DNA from: CAYMZZ01 sp047600605
Lineage (GTDB): Bacteria; Bacteroidota; Bacteroidia; Chitinophagales; Chitinophagaceae
Length of the DNA stretch: 64,000 nucleotides
Direction of reading: 5' to 3'
Assembly: GCA_047600605.1 (NCBI GenBank)
Contig: JASGKK010000001.1
Span: forward strand, 1,674,001 to 1,738,000
Each line of letters starts with the position of its first letter. Within the stretch, counting starts at the first letter, position 1. The notes below the pieces were generated by a model. That model was not told the origin of the DNA. It made no database searches and saw nothing but the letters and a program-made list of their open reading frames with translations. The position numbers were made by a program, and so were the translations under genes. Shown here piece by piece: positions 1-6,940 of the stretch.

Positions 1-308
1 TACAGGTACTGAATGAACTCTACAATTCGCTACGTGGTCATTCAAATTTTGAATGCATTGGCTTTGTACAGGGGTCAGCCGATTCAGTTGCTGCGCTTTG
101 CGAGAAGTATAAAATTGGCTTCAAACTCATCTCCATATCGCCTGAAGAATGTATTCGTTTAAACAAGCAAAACATTCAGGGAGGCAGTATTTTACTTGAT
201 CAGCAGGGGCTGGTTCGTTTCAGAAGCCGTACTGCTCAGCTGGAAAAATGGAAAGCCACTAAAAACGTTTTTCTGCAGCTATACCCTGTCATCAGAGAAT
301 TTCTGTAA
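1..308 (+). CDS. C-terminal part of a thioredoxin-like protein (partial)
   Basis: An open frame enters from the left edge (first full codon at base 3) and stops with TAA at 306-308, giving about 101 residues of a C-terminus. The text reads like the second half of a peroxiredoxin or TlpA-like fold: a beta-strand (FECIGFVQG), a helix, another strand (GFKLISISPEE), and a hairpin where a stored value meets GSILLDQQGLVRFRS. No CxxC is in the visible part, so the active site, if any, is upstream of the window. The fold is inferred from the pattern only. The next gene starts 77 bases downstream. Confidence 0.5.
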   Translation, partial: QVLNELYNSLRGHSNFECIGFVQGSADSVAALCEKYKIGFKLISISPEECIRLNKQNIQGGSILLDQQGLVRFRSRTAQLEKWKATKNVFLQLYPVIREFL

Positions 309-373
309 TACTTTCAGCATCACCTGTACTGTAAAACCGCAAGAAACGGATAGGAAGCGGCATTTCGGTAAGC

Positions 374-381
374 TATTTTTG
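374..381 (+). promoter_or_regulatory. Candidate -7 box of the alkylation-repair operon
   Basis: TATTTTTG matches the Bacteroidota -7 consensus TAnnTTTG. It ends four bases before the ATG at 386, so a transcript from it would have almost no leader. No clear TTG -33 element is seen at the usual distance, so confidence is modest. Confidence 0.35.
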
Positions 382-385
382 CAGT

Positions 386-1270
386 ATGCAATCAACAGTA
401 AATACTACGCACGCCCACTTCGGCCAGATAAAAGAGGCAATTGCCTATATCAGTGAGCATTTTACGCATCAGCCTTCTCTGGAAGAGGTGGCGGCCCGCG
501 TACACCTGAGCCCCTATCATTTTCAGCGGCTCTTTACCGATTGGGCGGGAGTGAGTCCGAAAAAGTTTTTACAGTATATCACCCTGCAGCACGCCAAGCA
601 GATGCTGAATACCGGTCATCGCTCACTAAGTGATACTGCATATACAAACGGTCTTTCGGGTATCAGCCGCCTTCACGATCTGTTTATTAAACTGGAAGGC
701 ATGACACCGGGTGAATATAAAAAAGGGGGTGAAGGCATCGTCATCCGCTACCAGTATGCGGATTCAATTTTCGGAAGATTGCTGATTGCTTCTACTCAAA
801 AAGGTATCTGCTACATGGCTTTTGCGGATGAAGAGTCTGTTGCCATGAATGAGCTGAAACGTCTTTTCCCGCATGCATCCTACAAAAACGAACCTGATCC
901 GTATCAAATACAGGCCCTGGATGTAATCAGCGGTAAAGGAAAGGATATCGGGGAAATTAAATTGCACCTCAAAGCCACTCCTTTTCAGCTAAAAGTGTGG
1001 GAGCTCCTGCTTCGCATTCCCCAGGGACAGGCCTGTAGTTATGGCCAGTTGGCACAGGCTATCGGGCAACCAGGTGCTGCCCGTGCTGTAGGCACTGCCG
1101 TTGGCGACAATCCCGTGGCATTCCTGATTCCCTGCCATCGCGTTATCCGGTCAAGTGGTGTACTGGGCGACTATCATTGGGGCAGTGATCGCAAGATGGC
1201 TTTACTGGGCTGGGAATCGGCCCGGGCCGATCAATCCGTTACCGATGCAGGAACATCTGTACACGACTGA
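386..1270 (+). CDS. Ada-like AraC-type regulator fused to O6-alkylguanine-DNA alkyltransferase
   Basis: This 294-residue protein joins an AraC-type DNA-binding region (about residues 12-110, with two helix-turn-helix units around EEVAARVHLSPYHFQRLF and SLSDTAYTNGLSG) to a methylguanine-DNA methyltransferase domain (about 125-280). The suicide cysteine is C250 in the motif PCHRV. It should remove methyl groups from O6-methylguanine and act as a transcription factor. Unlike E. coli Ada it lacks the N-terminal zinc domain that senses methylphosphotriesters; that domain is encoded separately by the next gene, which overlaps this one by 26 bases. The ATG at 386 is the only reasonable start, since no other Met occurs before the HTH. 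The trio with an AlkB-like gene points to an adaptive-response operon. Confidence 0.9.
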   Translation: MQSTVNTTHAHFGQIKEAIAYISEHFTHQPSLEEVAARVHLSPYHFQRLFTDWAGVSPKKFLQYITLQHAKQMLNTGHRSLSDTAYTNGLSGISRLHDLFIKLEGMTPGEYKKGGEGIVIRYQYADSIFGRLLIASTQKGICYMAFADEESVAMNELKRLFPHASYKNEPDPYQIQALDVISGKGKDIGEIKLHLKATPFQLKVWELLLRIPQGQACSYGQLAQAIGQPGAARAVGTAVGDNPVAFLIPCHRVIRSSGVLGDYHWGSDRKMALLGWESARADQSVTDAGTSVHD

Positions 1271-1505
1271 TCAGGCTGTATGGCGTCTCATACACGCCCA
1301 ACAAATAAAATGGGCCTGCCATAAACGCCTCAGGATCTACGGCACACTCCGTTGCCGGTCGGGCAAACGAATGAAACGTGAAAACCGCGTATTTTTTATG
1401 ACTGAAAAAGCTGCGCAACTGGCCGGCTTCAGACCCTGTGCACATTGCTGCCACACAGCTTACTTAAAATGGAAACATGACACTCTTCGCCAGCACTCCG
1501 ATTGA
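1245..1505 (+). CDS. Stand-alone Ada metal-binding domain protein
   Basis: An 86-residue protein starting at ATG 1245, inside the end of the upstream gene, and ending inside the start of the next. It matches the Ada N-terminal metal-binding domain: a cysteine in GTLRC (equivalent to the methyl-accepting Cys38 of E. coli Ada), then ENRVFF, then the closing pair in AGFRPCAHC. The position of Ada Cys42 is not Cys here (CRSGK), so one classical zinc ligand is missing; an upstream WAC or the extra Cys after AHC could substitute. A longer reading from 1155 is open, but its first 30 residues lie in another frame of the upstream gene and look unnatural. Likely role: sensing or repairing methylphosphotriesters in trans with the AraC-OGT protein. 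Confidence 0.8.
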   Translation: MQEHLYTTDQAVWRLIHAQQIKWACHKRLRIYGTLRCRSGKRMKRENRVFFMTEKAAQLAGFRPCAHCCHTAYLKWKHDTLRQHSD

Positions 1506-2079
1506 AAATATTTTACCTTATGACGGCCATACCTCTTATTGGCCCGATTTCTTAACTGCCACTGAAGCTACCGCCAGCTATGAGGCATTGCTGCATTCTA
1601 CCGAATGGAAACACGACGAAGCATTTATTTTTGGCCGGCACATTATTACCAGCCGTAAAGTGGCCTGGTATGGAGATGGAAATTTTGATTATGCCTATTC
1701 TAAAATAACCAGAACAGCCCTGCCCTGGACAACCGAACTCGAATCTGTTCGTAAACGGATAGAAATTATTTGTGGTGTACGTTTCAACTCCTGCCTGCTT
1801 AACCTCTATCACAATGGCACAGAAGGTATGGCCTGGCATAGTGATGACGAAAAATGTATGGGCGCTACTCCTTTCATTGCCTCACTTAGCCTGGGTGCCG
1901 CCCGCCGCTTTTCATTTAAACATAAACGTAGCGGTGAGAAAATAGATATTCTGCTGGCGCCAGGCAGCCTGCTCACGATGAAGGAAAATACACAAACCAA
2001 CTGGCTGCATTGTTTACCGAAAAGTGCCCGGGTACAGCACCCGCGCATCAATCTTACATTCCGCCGTTTTATTGAATAA
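1477..2079 (+). CDS. alkB: AlkB-like 2-oxoglutarate/Fe(II)-dependent dioxygenase
   Basis: A 200-residue protein of the AlkB family, which oxidatively removes methyl groups from 1-methyladenine and 3-methylcytosine in DNA. The iron ligands are visible: H121-S-D123 in MAWHSDDE and the distal H178 in NWLHCLPK. The 2-oxoglutarate-binding arginine lies in the C-terminal RINLTFRRF. Length is normal for the short bacterial and ALKBH2-like forms. It overlaps the preceding Ada-domain gene by 29 bases and is the last gene of the operon, followed by a hairpin. Assignment to the family is secure; substrate preference is not visible. Confidence 0.92.
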   Translation: MTLFASTPIENILPYDGHTSYWPDFLTATEATASYEALLHSTEWKHDEAFIFGRHIITSRKVAWYGDGNFDYAYSKITRTALPWTTELESVRKRIEIICGVRFNSCLLNLYHNGTEGMAWHSDDEKCMGATPFIASLSLGAARRFSFKHKRSGEKIDILLAPGSLLTMKENTQTNWLHCLPKSARVQHPRINLTFRRFIE

Positions 2080-2085
2080 ACTGAA

Positions 2086-2110
2086 ACGGGCCTGTCAGAG
2101 ACAGACCCGT
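2086..2110. terminator. Convergent terminator hairpin
   Basis: Arms 2086-2096 and 2100-2110 pair over 11 bases with one C/T mismatch and a 3-base loop, followed by a T-rich stretch on the plus strand. It lies between the AlkB gene and the convergent minus-strand gene. Confidence 0.7.
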
Positions 2111-2113
2111 GTA

Positions 2114-3382
2114 TTATTTTTTATCGTAGGGTCTGAAATCGAGTGGCAGCATTTCGGCCATTTTTTCGCTCCATCCCCAGTAAGCACTGGAAAATATCTG
2201 GTCTGGCGGATAATAACTGCCATCAGGATATATGGCAATCGTGACCGGGTTGATCAGCCATACCAGTGAACGTTGAAAGGTAACGCTTCGTTTCTCCCGG
2301 TGATAGGCCAGGTAAGCGGGATCTTCCGTTTCTTTTTTATAGGTAATAAGCAGGTAATTTGGGAAATAAATTTCTTTATATCCGGGATGAACCGCATAAA
2401 GCAAACTGTCTGCTGTGAGCGTCTCTCTTGCGTAAGTATCCGTATAATCATCCTGATTTAAAATACGATTATAATAGGCCGAAGAATCCGCGCCCACACT
2501 GTCTTTGCGCTGAATGACCGGTGCGTTATTATTACCCCCTACACGTACAGACAGCACGTTGCCACTGCTTACCCTTGCCTGCTGGCGATACAGCTCTCTT
2601 ACCCGTTCTTTTTCCAGGTTATAGGTCCGCACCATGCGGCGCACTTCAAAGCCTTCAGCCACGAGCGTATTTTCGTAGGAGGCCCGCATAAAATGCATCA
2701 TACTTCCGTAAAACGCTTTATCGCGCGATTGCCGCCAGCGGCGTCTTACTTCTTTTTTCTTTTCATCCATATCCTCAAACAGGGCAAAACCTGTATAGGA
2801 TGAAGACCCTTCTCTGAATTTTACTTCGAAACTTTCCAACTGATATTTGATACGGTACCCCAGCGATTTGTTTTCAACGATAACAGGTTCGTCGCAATAG
2901 GCGATGATGCGATTGCTTTTTTTATAATAGCGGAAACGGATACTCTTTTCGTTTCTGATTTTACACTGTTCGGCTGCGGGAGTCATGCCGAGAAAGTTTT
3001 CTGTAAAAAGACGGCCCCACTTATCCCAACCTTCTTCTACCGAAGGCTCCACCACTACATTTTCCAGTGTCCGTACTTTTACCTGCATCTCTACTTTCAG
3101 GTTGAGCGGCAATTGTGCTGAGCTGAATGAAAATGCATTGGTTTCATAACCCACGCTCGAGATCACCAGGTCATATTTTCCGGCAGCAATATTTCTTAAC
3201 TCAAACTGGCCGTTTTTGTCCGATACGGTTCCTTTTGAGGTGTTGCTGATAAATACGCTGGCACCTGCCACTGGTTCCTGGCTGGCGGCATTCACCACCC
3301 TGCCCGTAATGACAGACTGAGCTATTCCGCTCAGCGGAATCAGTATAGATAGCAGAAAAAGAAAAGCCGGTATGCGTAACAT
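2114..3382 (-). CDS. Secreted protein with carboxypeptidase-like regulatory domain
   Basis: A 422-residue protein with a signal peptide (residues 1-21, ending at GIAQ) and a CarboxypepD_reg-like beta-sandwich (about 23-110: ITGRVVNAASQEPVAGASVFI...GYE), the domain usually found at the N-terminus of TonB receptors. Here no plug or barrel follows. The rest is a soluble domain of unknown function seen in a family of 400-500-residue Bacteroidota proteins. It probably sits in the periplasm or on the surface. It is downstream of lysC on the same strand (54-base gap). A 9-bp hairpin covers its start codon. Confidence 0.8.
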   Translation of the reverse strand: MLRIPAFLFLLSILIPLSGIAQSVITGRVVNAASQEPVAGASVFISNTSKGTVSDKNGQFELRNIAAGKYDLVISSVGYETNAFSFSSAQLPLNLKVEMQVKVRTLENVVVEPSVEEGWDKWGRLFTENFLGMTPAAEQCKIRNEKSIRFRYYKKSNRIIAYCDEPVIVENKSLGYRIKYQLESFEVKFREGSSSYTGFALFEDMDEKKKEVRRRWRQSRDKAFYGSMMHFMRASYENTLVAEGFEVRRMVRTYNLEKERVRELYRQQARVSSGNVLSVRVGGNNNAPVIQRKDSVGADSSAYYNRILNQDDYTDTYARETLTADSLLYAVHPGYKEIYFPNYLLITYKKETEDPAYLAYHREKRSVTFQRSLVWLINPVTIAIYPDGSYYPPDQIFSSAYWGWSEKMAEMLPLDFRPYDKK

Positions 3383-3388
3383 ACCGGC
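3366..3388 (-). promoter_or_regulatory. Hairpin covering the start codon
   Basis: Arms 3366-3374 and 3380-3388 form a perfect 9-bp stem with a 5-base loop. The ATG of the minus-strand gene (3382-3380) lies in the 5' arm, so the folded mRNA would hide its start. It could instead end the upstream lysC transcript, although no U-tract follows. Confidence 0.4.
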
Positions 3389-3436
3389 AATATAAAAGAA
3401 GATCGCCGAATATATCCGGCTTTAACGGTAATTAAC

Positions 3437-4759
3437 TTACTCCAGGCCAAACATTCCTTTATTGAGCTGCTGCAATATCTGTGTTTTATACTCCGCTGCA
3501 ATCAATAAGGAGATGTTGTGCGGGCTACCGCCATACGACACCATACGAACAGGAATATTCATAATGGAACCGAACAGTTTTTTTACGATATCGGTGGTCT
3601 GTCCTATCTCATTGCCCACTACAGAAATAATCGTCTGGTTATGATCTACCTCGGTAGTACCAAATGGCTCCAGTTCTTTTAGTATCTCTTTGAGATGCAG
3701 TGAGCTGTCAATGGTAAGTGATACGGCTACTTCAGAAGTAGTGATCATGTCGATGGGCGTACGGTATTTTTCAAATACTTCAAATATCTTCCGCAGAAAA
3801 CCGTAAGCCAGCAGCATCCGGCTGCTTTTAATACGGATAGCGATGATATTATCTTTTGCCGCCACGGCTTTTACACCCACACTACCCGCCTGCTCTGCAA
3901 TGAGTGTACCCCTTGCTTCCGGCTCCATGGTATTGAGCAGTTTTACGGGCACCTTGTATTGCTGTGCCTGCCAGATGCTGGCAGGGTGAAGGATTTTGGC
4001 GCCAAAGTAGGCGAGCTCCGCCGCTTCCTCAAAGCTCAGCTGCTCGATAGGCACTGTCTTTTTCACTACGCGGGGGTCGTTGTTGTGCATGCCATCAATA
4101 TCTGTCCATATTTCACATACACTGGCATTGATAGCAGCGGCAATCAGCGACGCTGAATAATCACTTCCGCCGCGCTTCAGGTTATCTACCTCGCCGCGAC
4201 TGTTGCGGCAGATGTAGCCCTGTGTTACAAACAGTTTTTTATCGGAATGCTGCTGTAGCAACTGACTCAGTTTTGCCTTTATGCTGCCTATCTGGGGTTC
4301 GTCGTAAGCGTCGATTGACATGAACTCCAGTGCCGGCAACAGCGAATGAGGAATGCCCTGCTCTTCGAGGTAAGTGCAAAACAACTTGGTGGATAGCAAT
4401 TCTCCCTGAGCGAGGATATCCTTGCTAAGCGCTTCGCTGAAAGAGATTTTGAGAATGATATTCAGAAATTCGAAATGCTCGGCAACGATTGACCTTGCCT
4501 TCGCAATAGTTTCGGGCTTCGATACCAGGCTTGTAATAAAGTTATGATAATGTGCTTCGAGCTTATCGATGCATTCCTTGGCCGTACCACGCTGGCCTTT
4601 TGCAATATTATCCCCTATTTCCACCAGCGCATTGGTGGTACCAGACAGAGCCGACAATACCACAATGGTTGGCTCTGTCTCACGGGTCACCAGTGATACG
4701 ATTTGGTGCATGCGCTCCGGCTTGCCCACACTGGTGCCTCCAAACTTCATTACTTTCAT
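3437..4759 (-). CDS. lysC: Aspartate kinase, monofunctional
   Basis: A 440-residue aspartokinase that phosphorylates L-aspartate in the first step of lysine, threonine and methionine synthesis. The N-terminus has the kinase motif KFGGTSV, with RGGSDYSAS and WTDIDGM further on. Two ACT repeats follow after about residue 300 (IRIKSSRMLLAYGFLRKIFEVF... and ISVVGNEIGQ...), where end products would bind. There is no fused homoserine dehydrogenase domain. The start at 4759 (MKVMKFGG) is well placed; M4 is an alternative. A TATCTTTG box lies upstream at 4807-4814. Confidence 0.95.
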   Translation of the reverse strand: MKVMKFGGTSVGKPERMHQIVSLVTRETEPTIVVLSALSGTTNALVEIGDNIAKGQRGTAKECIDKLEAHYHNFITSLVSKPETIAKARSIVAEHFEFLNIILKISFSEALSKDILAQGELLSTKLFCTYLEEQGIPHSLLPALEFMSIDAYDEPQIGSIKAKLSQLLQQHSDKKLFVTQGYICRNSRGEVDNLKRGGSDYSASLIAAAINASVCEIWTDIDGMHNNDPRVVKKTVPIEQLSFEEAAELAYFGAKILHPASIWQAQQYKVPVKLLNTMEPEARGTLIAEQAGSVGVKAVAAKDNIIAIRIKSSRMLLAYGFLRKIFEVFEKYRTPIDMITTSEVAVSLTIDSSLHLKEILKELEPFGTTEVDHNQTIISVVGNEIGQTTDIVKKLFGSIMNIPVRMVSYGGSPHNISLLIAAEYKTQILQQLNKGMFGLE

Positions 4760-5058
4760 GATTGGTTCCCCCTTACCGAAATTTTACAGTTTTTATTAAT
4801 GGAGTGCAAAGATAGGAGAAGTGGTAAAAACGTGCGTTAGCGGAAGCCCTAATAAAAGGGGAATTCGGGCAAGAATAAACCTTTGTCGTAGCAGAAAGAA
4901 ATGACGATTTCCGGTTTACTTCTGCCCGCTCAACTACTGCGTCATAAAATTGTAACATGCCATGATCCGTCGGCTATTGTTACCACATGGATACACATCT
5001 GCCACAAACCGACCGGGCCGGCAATAGAAGCGTCTACTATAACAGGGAAAGCGGTTGA
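4760..5058. other. Intergenic region upstream of lysC
   Basis: This 299-base gap holds a minus-strand TATCTTTG (4807-4814), a likely -7 box for lysC without an obvious TTG partner. I see no gene, repeat or strong hairpin in the rest. Confidence 0.4.
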
Positions 5059-6165
5059 CTAAACGGTATGTCCGTTTTTTTGTTCAGGCAGAGTCAATTC
5101 AAATCTTTTGCCTAATTGCTGCAAATCCTCCCAAACCACGGGCAACAGGGGAATGCCCTGCTGCAATCTTTCTGCCTGCATTTCACGCTCGGGATCGCCT
5201 GGTACCAGCACTTTTTCCTGGCCCGGAGCAGGCCTGGCCTCTCTGAATCCACGGATCCAGTGATCCATACTGGCTTTAAATTCGTCGGCAGGCCGGAATG
5301 CATCTACACGCATGGCCCCGAGAAAATGTCCGATGCCTTTACCGGGTTGCTGGCTGGGCAATGGAACGTATGCGGGAAAAGGCGGCACCCAGGGAGCATA
5401 GTTGGCTCCACTTAACAAGGCTGAAAAAATATCGACAATGGCGCCCAGCGCATAGCCTTTATGGCTGCCATGATCACGGTCACCGCCGAGTGGCAGCAGA
5501 GCACCTCCTTTTTTCAGGATATGGGGATCAGTCGTCGAATTACCCTCGGCATCCTGCACCCAGCCTTCGGGCGTGGGCTGACTTTTGCGTTGAAGGATTT
5601 CCAGTTTACCGTTGGCAGCGGTAGTAGTAGCCAGATCAGCAACAAACGGGGGTTCCTCTCCTGCCGGCGCCACTACACAAATGGGATTTGTGCCCAGCAT
5701 TTTATCAATGGAAAATGTAGGTGCAACCAGCGGGCTTGCATTGGTCATCGCAATTCCCATCATATCATACTCCAGCGCCATCATAGCATGACAGGCTGCA
5801 ATACCAAAATGATTGCTGTTTTGCACACTCACCCAACCTGTACCTACCTGCTTTGCTTTTTCAATAGCCAGCTTCATGGCAAATGGGGCTACAACCAATC
5901 CGAGCCCACTATCTCCATCAACTACGGCAGTAGAAGGCGTTTCATGAATGACGCGGATATGAGGAGTGGCATTTACACGCTTGTTTTCCCATAGCCGTAC
6001 ATAGCCGCTCAGGCGGGCTACTCCATGTGAATCAATTCCCCGGAGATCGGCGGATAACAGCGTTTCGGCTGCTGTTGCCGCCTGTTGTTCAGGACAACCT
6101 ATTGCAATAAATACCTGACGGGTAAAAGCCAGTAACTGGCTATAATCAAAGATATATTCCTGCAT
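5059..6165 (-). CDS. Ldh family (malate/lactate/ureidoglycolate) dehydrogenase
   Basis: A 368-residue cytoplasmic NAD(P)-dependent dehydrogenase of the Ldh_2 family (distinct from classical Rossmann malate dehydrogenases). Typical family text includes GIDSHGVARL, the NSNHFGIAACHAM active-site region with its conserved histidine, and GTNPICVVAPA. Members reduce 2-oxoacids such as oxaloacetate, or act on ureidoglycolate, sulfolactate or diketogulonate; sequence alone does not fix the substrate. No signal peptide. It follows ssb on the same strand, separated by a terminator-like hairpin, so it is probably transcribed alone. Confidence 0.88.
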   Translation of the reverse strand: MQEYIFDYSQLLAFTRQVFIAIGCPEQQAATAAETLLSADLRGIDSHGVARLSGYVRLWENKRVNATPHIRVIHETPSTAVVDGDSGLGLVVAPFAMKLAIEKAKQVGTGWVSVQNSNHFGIAACHAMMALEYDMMGIAMTNASPLVAPTFSIDKMLGTNPICVVAPAGEEPPFVADLATTTAANGKLEILQRKSQPTPEGWVQDAEGNSTTDPHILKKGGALLPLGGDRDHGSHKGYALGAIVDIFSALLSGANYAPWVPPFPAYVPLPSQQPGKGIGHFLGAMRVDAFRPADEFKASMDHWIRGFREARPAPGQEKVLVPGDPEREMQAERLQQGIPLLPVVWEDLQQLGKRFELTLPEQKNGHTV

Positions 6166-6200
6166 GCAGTAAGAATCAGCACTTTTAAGAGTGGGTTTTA

Positions 6201-6229
6201 TTAAGCCACGGACTTTGTCCGCGGCTTAA
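6201..6229 (-). terminator. Terminator after ssb
   Basis: A 13-bp stem (6201-6213 with 6217-6229, one mismatch, 3-base loop) between the ssb stop and the Ldh gene start. It is flanked by A/T on both sides. Confidence 0.65.
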
Positions 6230-6238
6230 TAAACAATA

Positions 6239-6688
6239 TCAGAATGGCAGATCATCGGAAGAATCAGTGTTTACTTCACTGGCTGATGATACAGAACTGT
6301 TGCCACTGTTATAATTATTATTGTTATTACCAGCACCTGAATAACCACTATTACCACCACCGCCTTCTGTACCACGGCCTCCGAGCAACTGGATCTCACG
6401 TACTCTCAGCACCAGGGATGCACCTGAAGTGCCATCGTTGCGCTGAAAAGTACGCACCTCAGGCTGACCATCTGCATAAACCTGTTTGCCCTTGGTAAGA
6501 TATTGTGCAACAGCCGTACGATCGGTCCAGTAAGAACAATCCACCCAGGTCGTCTTTTCCTGCTGATTCCCCTGCGCATCTTTAAACTTCTCTGTATGGG
6601 CGACGGTAAAGTTGATCACATTCTTCCCATTCACGGTATTCACCACGCAATCTTTGCCGAGGTTACCAATAATTTGCATTTTTATCAT
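6239..6688 (-). CDS. ssb: Single-stranded DNA-binding protein
   Basis: A 149-residue SSB with an N-terminal OB fold (about 1-105: IGNLGKDCVVNTVNGKNVINFTVAH...WVDCSYWTD...GKQVYADGQPEVRTF), a flexible Gly/Asn/Ser-rich linker (about 110-138) and the acidic tip DDLPF that binds repair and replication partners. The start could be M1 at 6688 or M4 at 6679 (MQIIGNLG), the latter closer to the usual N-terminus. Confidence 0.95.
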   Translation of the reverse strand: MIKMQIIGNLGKDCVVNTVNGKNVINFTVAHTEKFKDAQGNQQEKTTWVDCSYWTDRTAVAQYLTKGKQVYADGQPEVRTFQRNDGTSGASLVLRVREIQLLGGRGTEGGGGNSGYSGAGNNNNNYNSGNSSVSSASEVNTDSSDDLPF

Positions 6689-6865
6689 AATGGTAGATTT
6701 TTACAATTTAAAACAAAGCGGCAAGTTAGTATTATTATCGGGCCTGCCATCGCCGGAAGGAAGCCAGTCCCCGGGCTCTGACCGGTTTGTTAATAACTTT
6801 TACTAACCTACCGCCAACTACCCCATAGATGCAAGGTACAATACCGGACAGGCCTGTTCCAAGAG

Positions 6866-6914
6866 AAAAAAACAGGAATTTCAGGAGAAAATCCTCACTG
6901 AATTCCTGTTTTTT
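6866..6914 (-). terminator. Terminator after the M14 peptidase gene
   Basis: Arms 6866-6884 and 6898-6914 pair as AAAAACAGGAATT(T)CAG with its complement, with one bulged base, and end in a U-run on the minus strand. It sits just after the stop of the peptidase gene. Confidence 0.7.
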
Positions 6915-6940
6915 AACCATTTAATTTTCGTGTAAATCTG

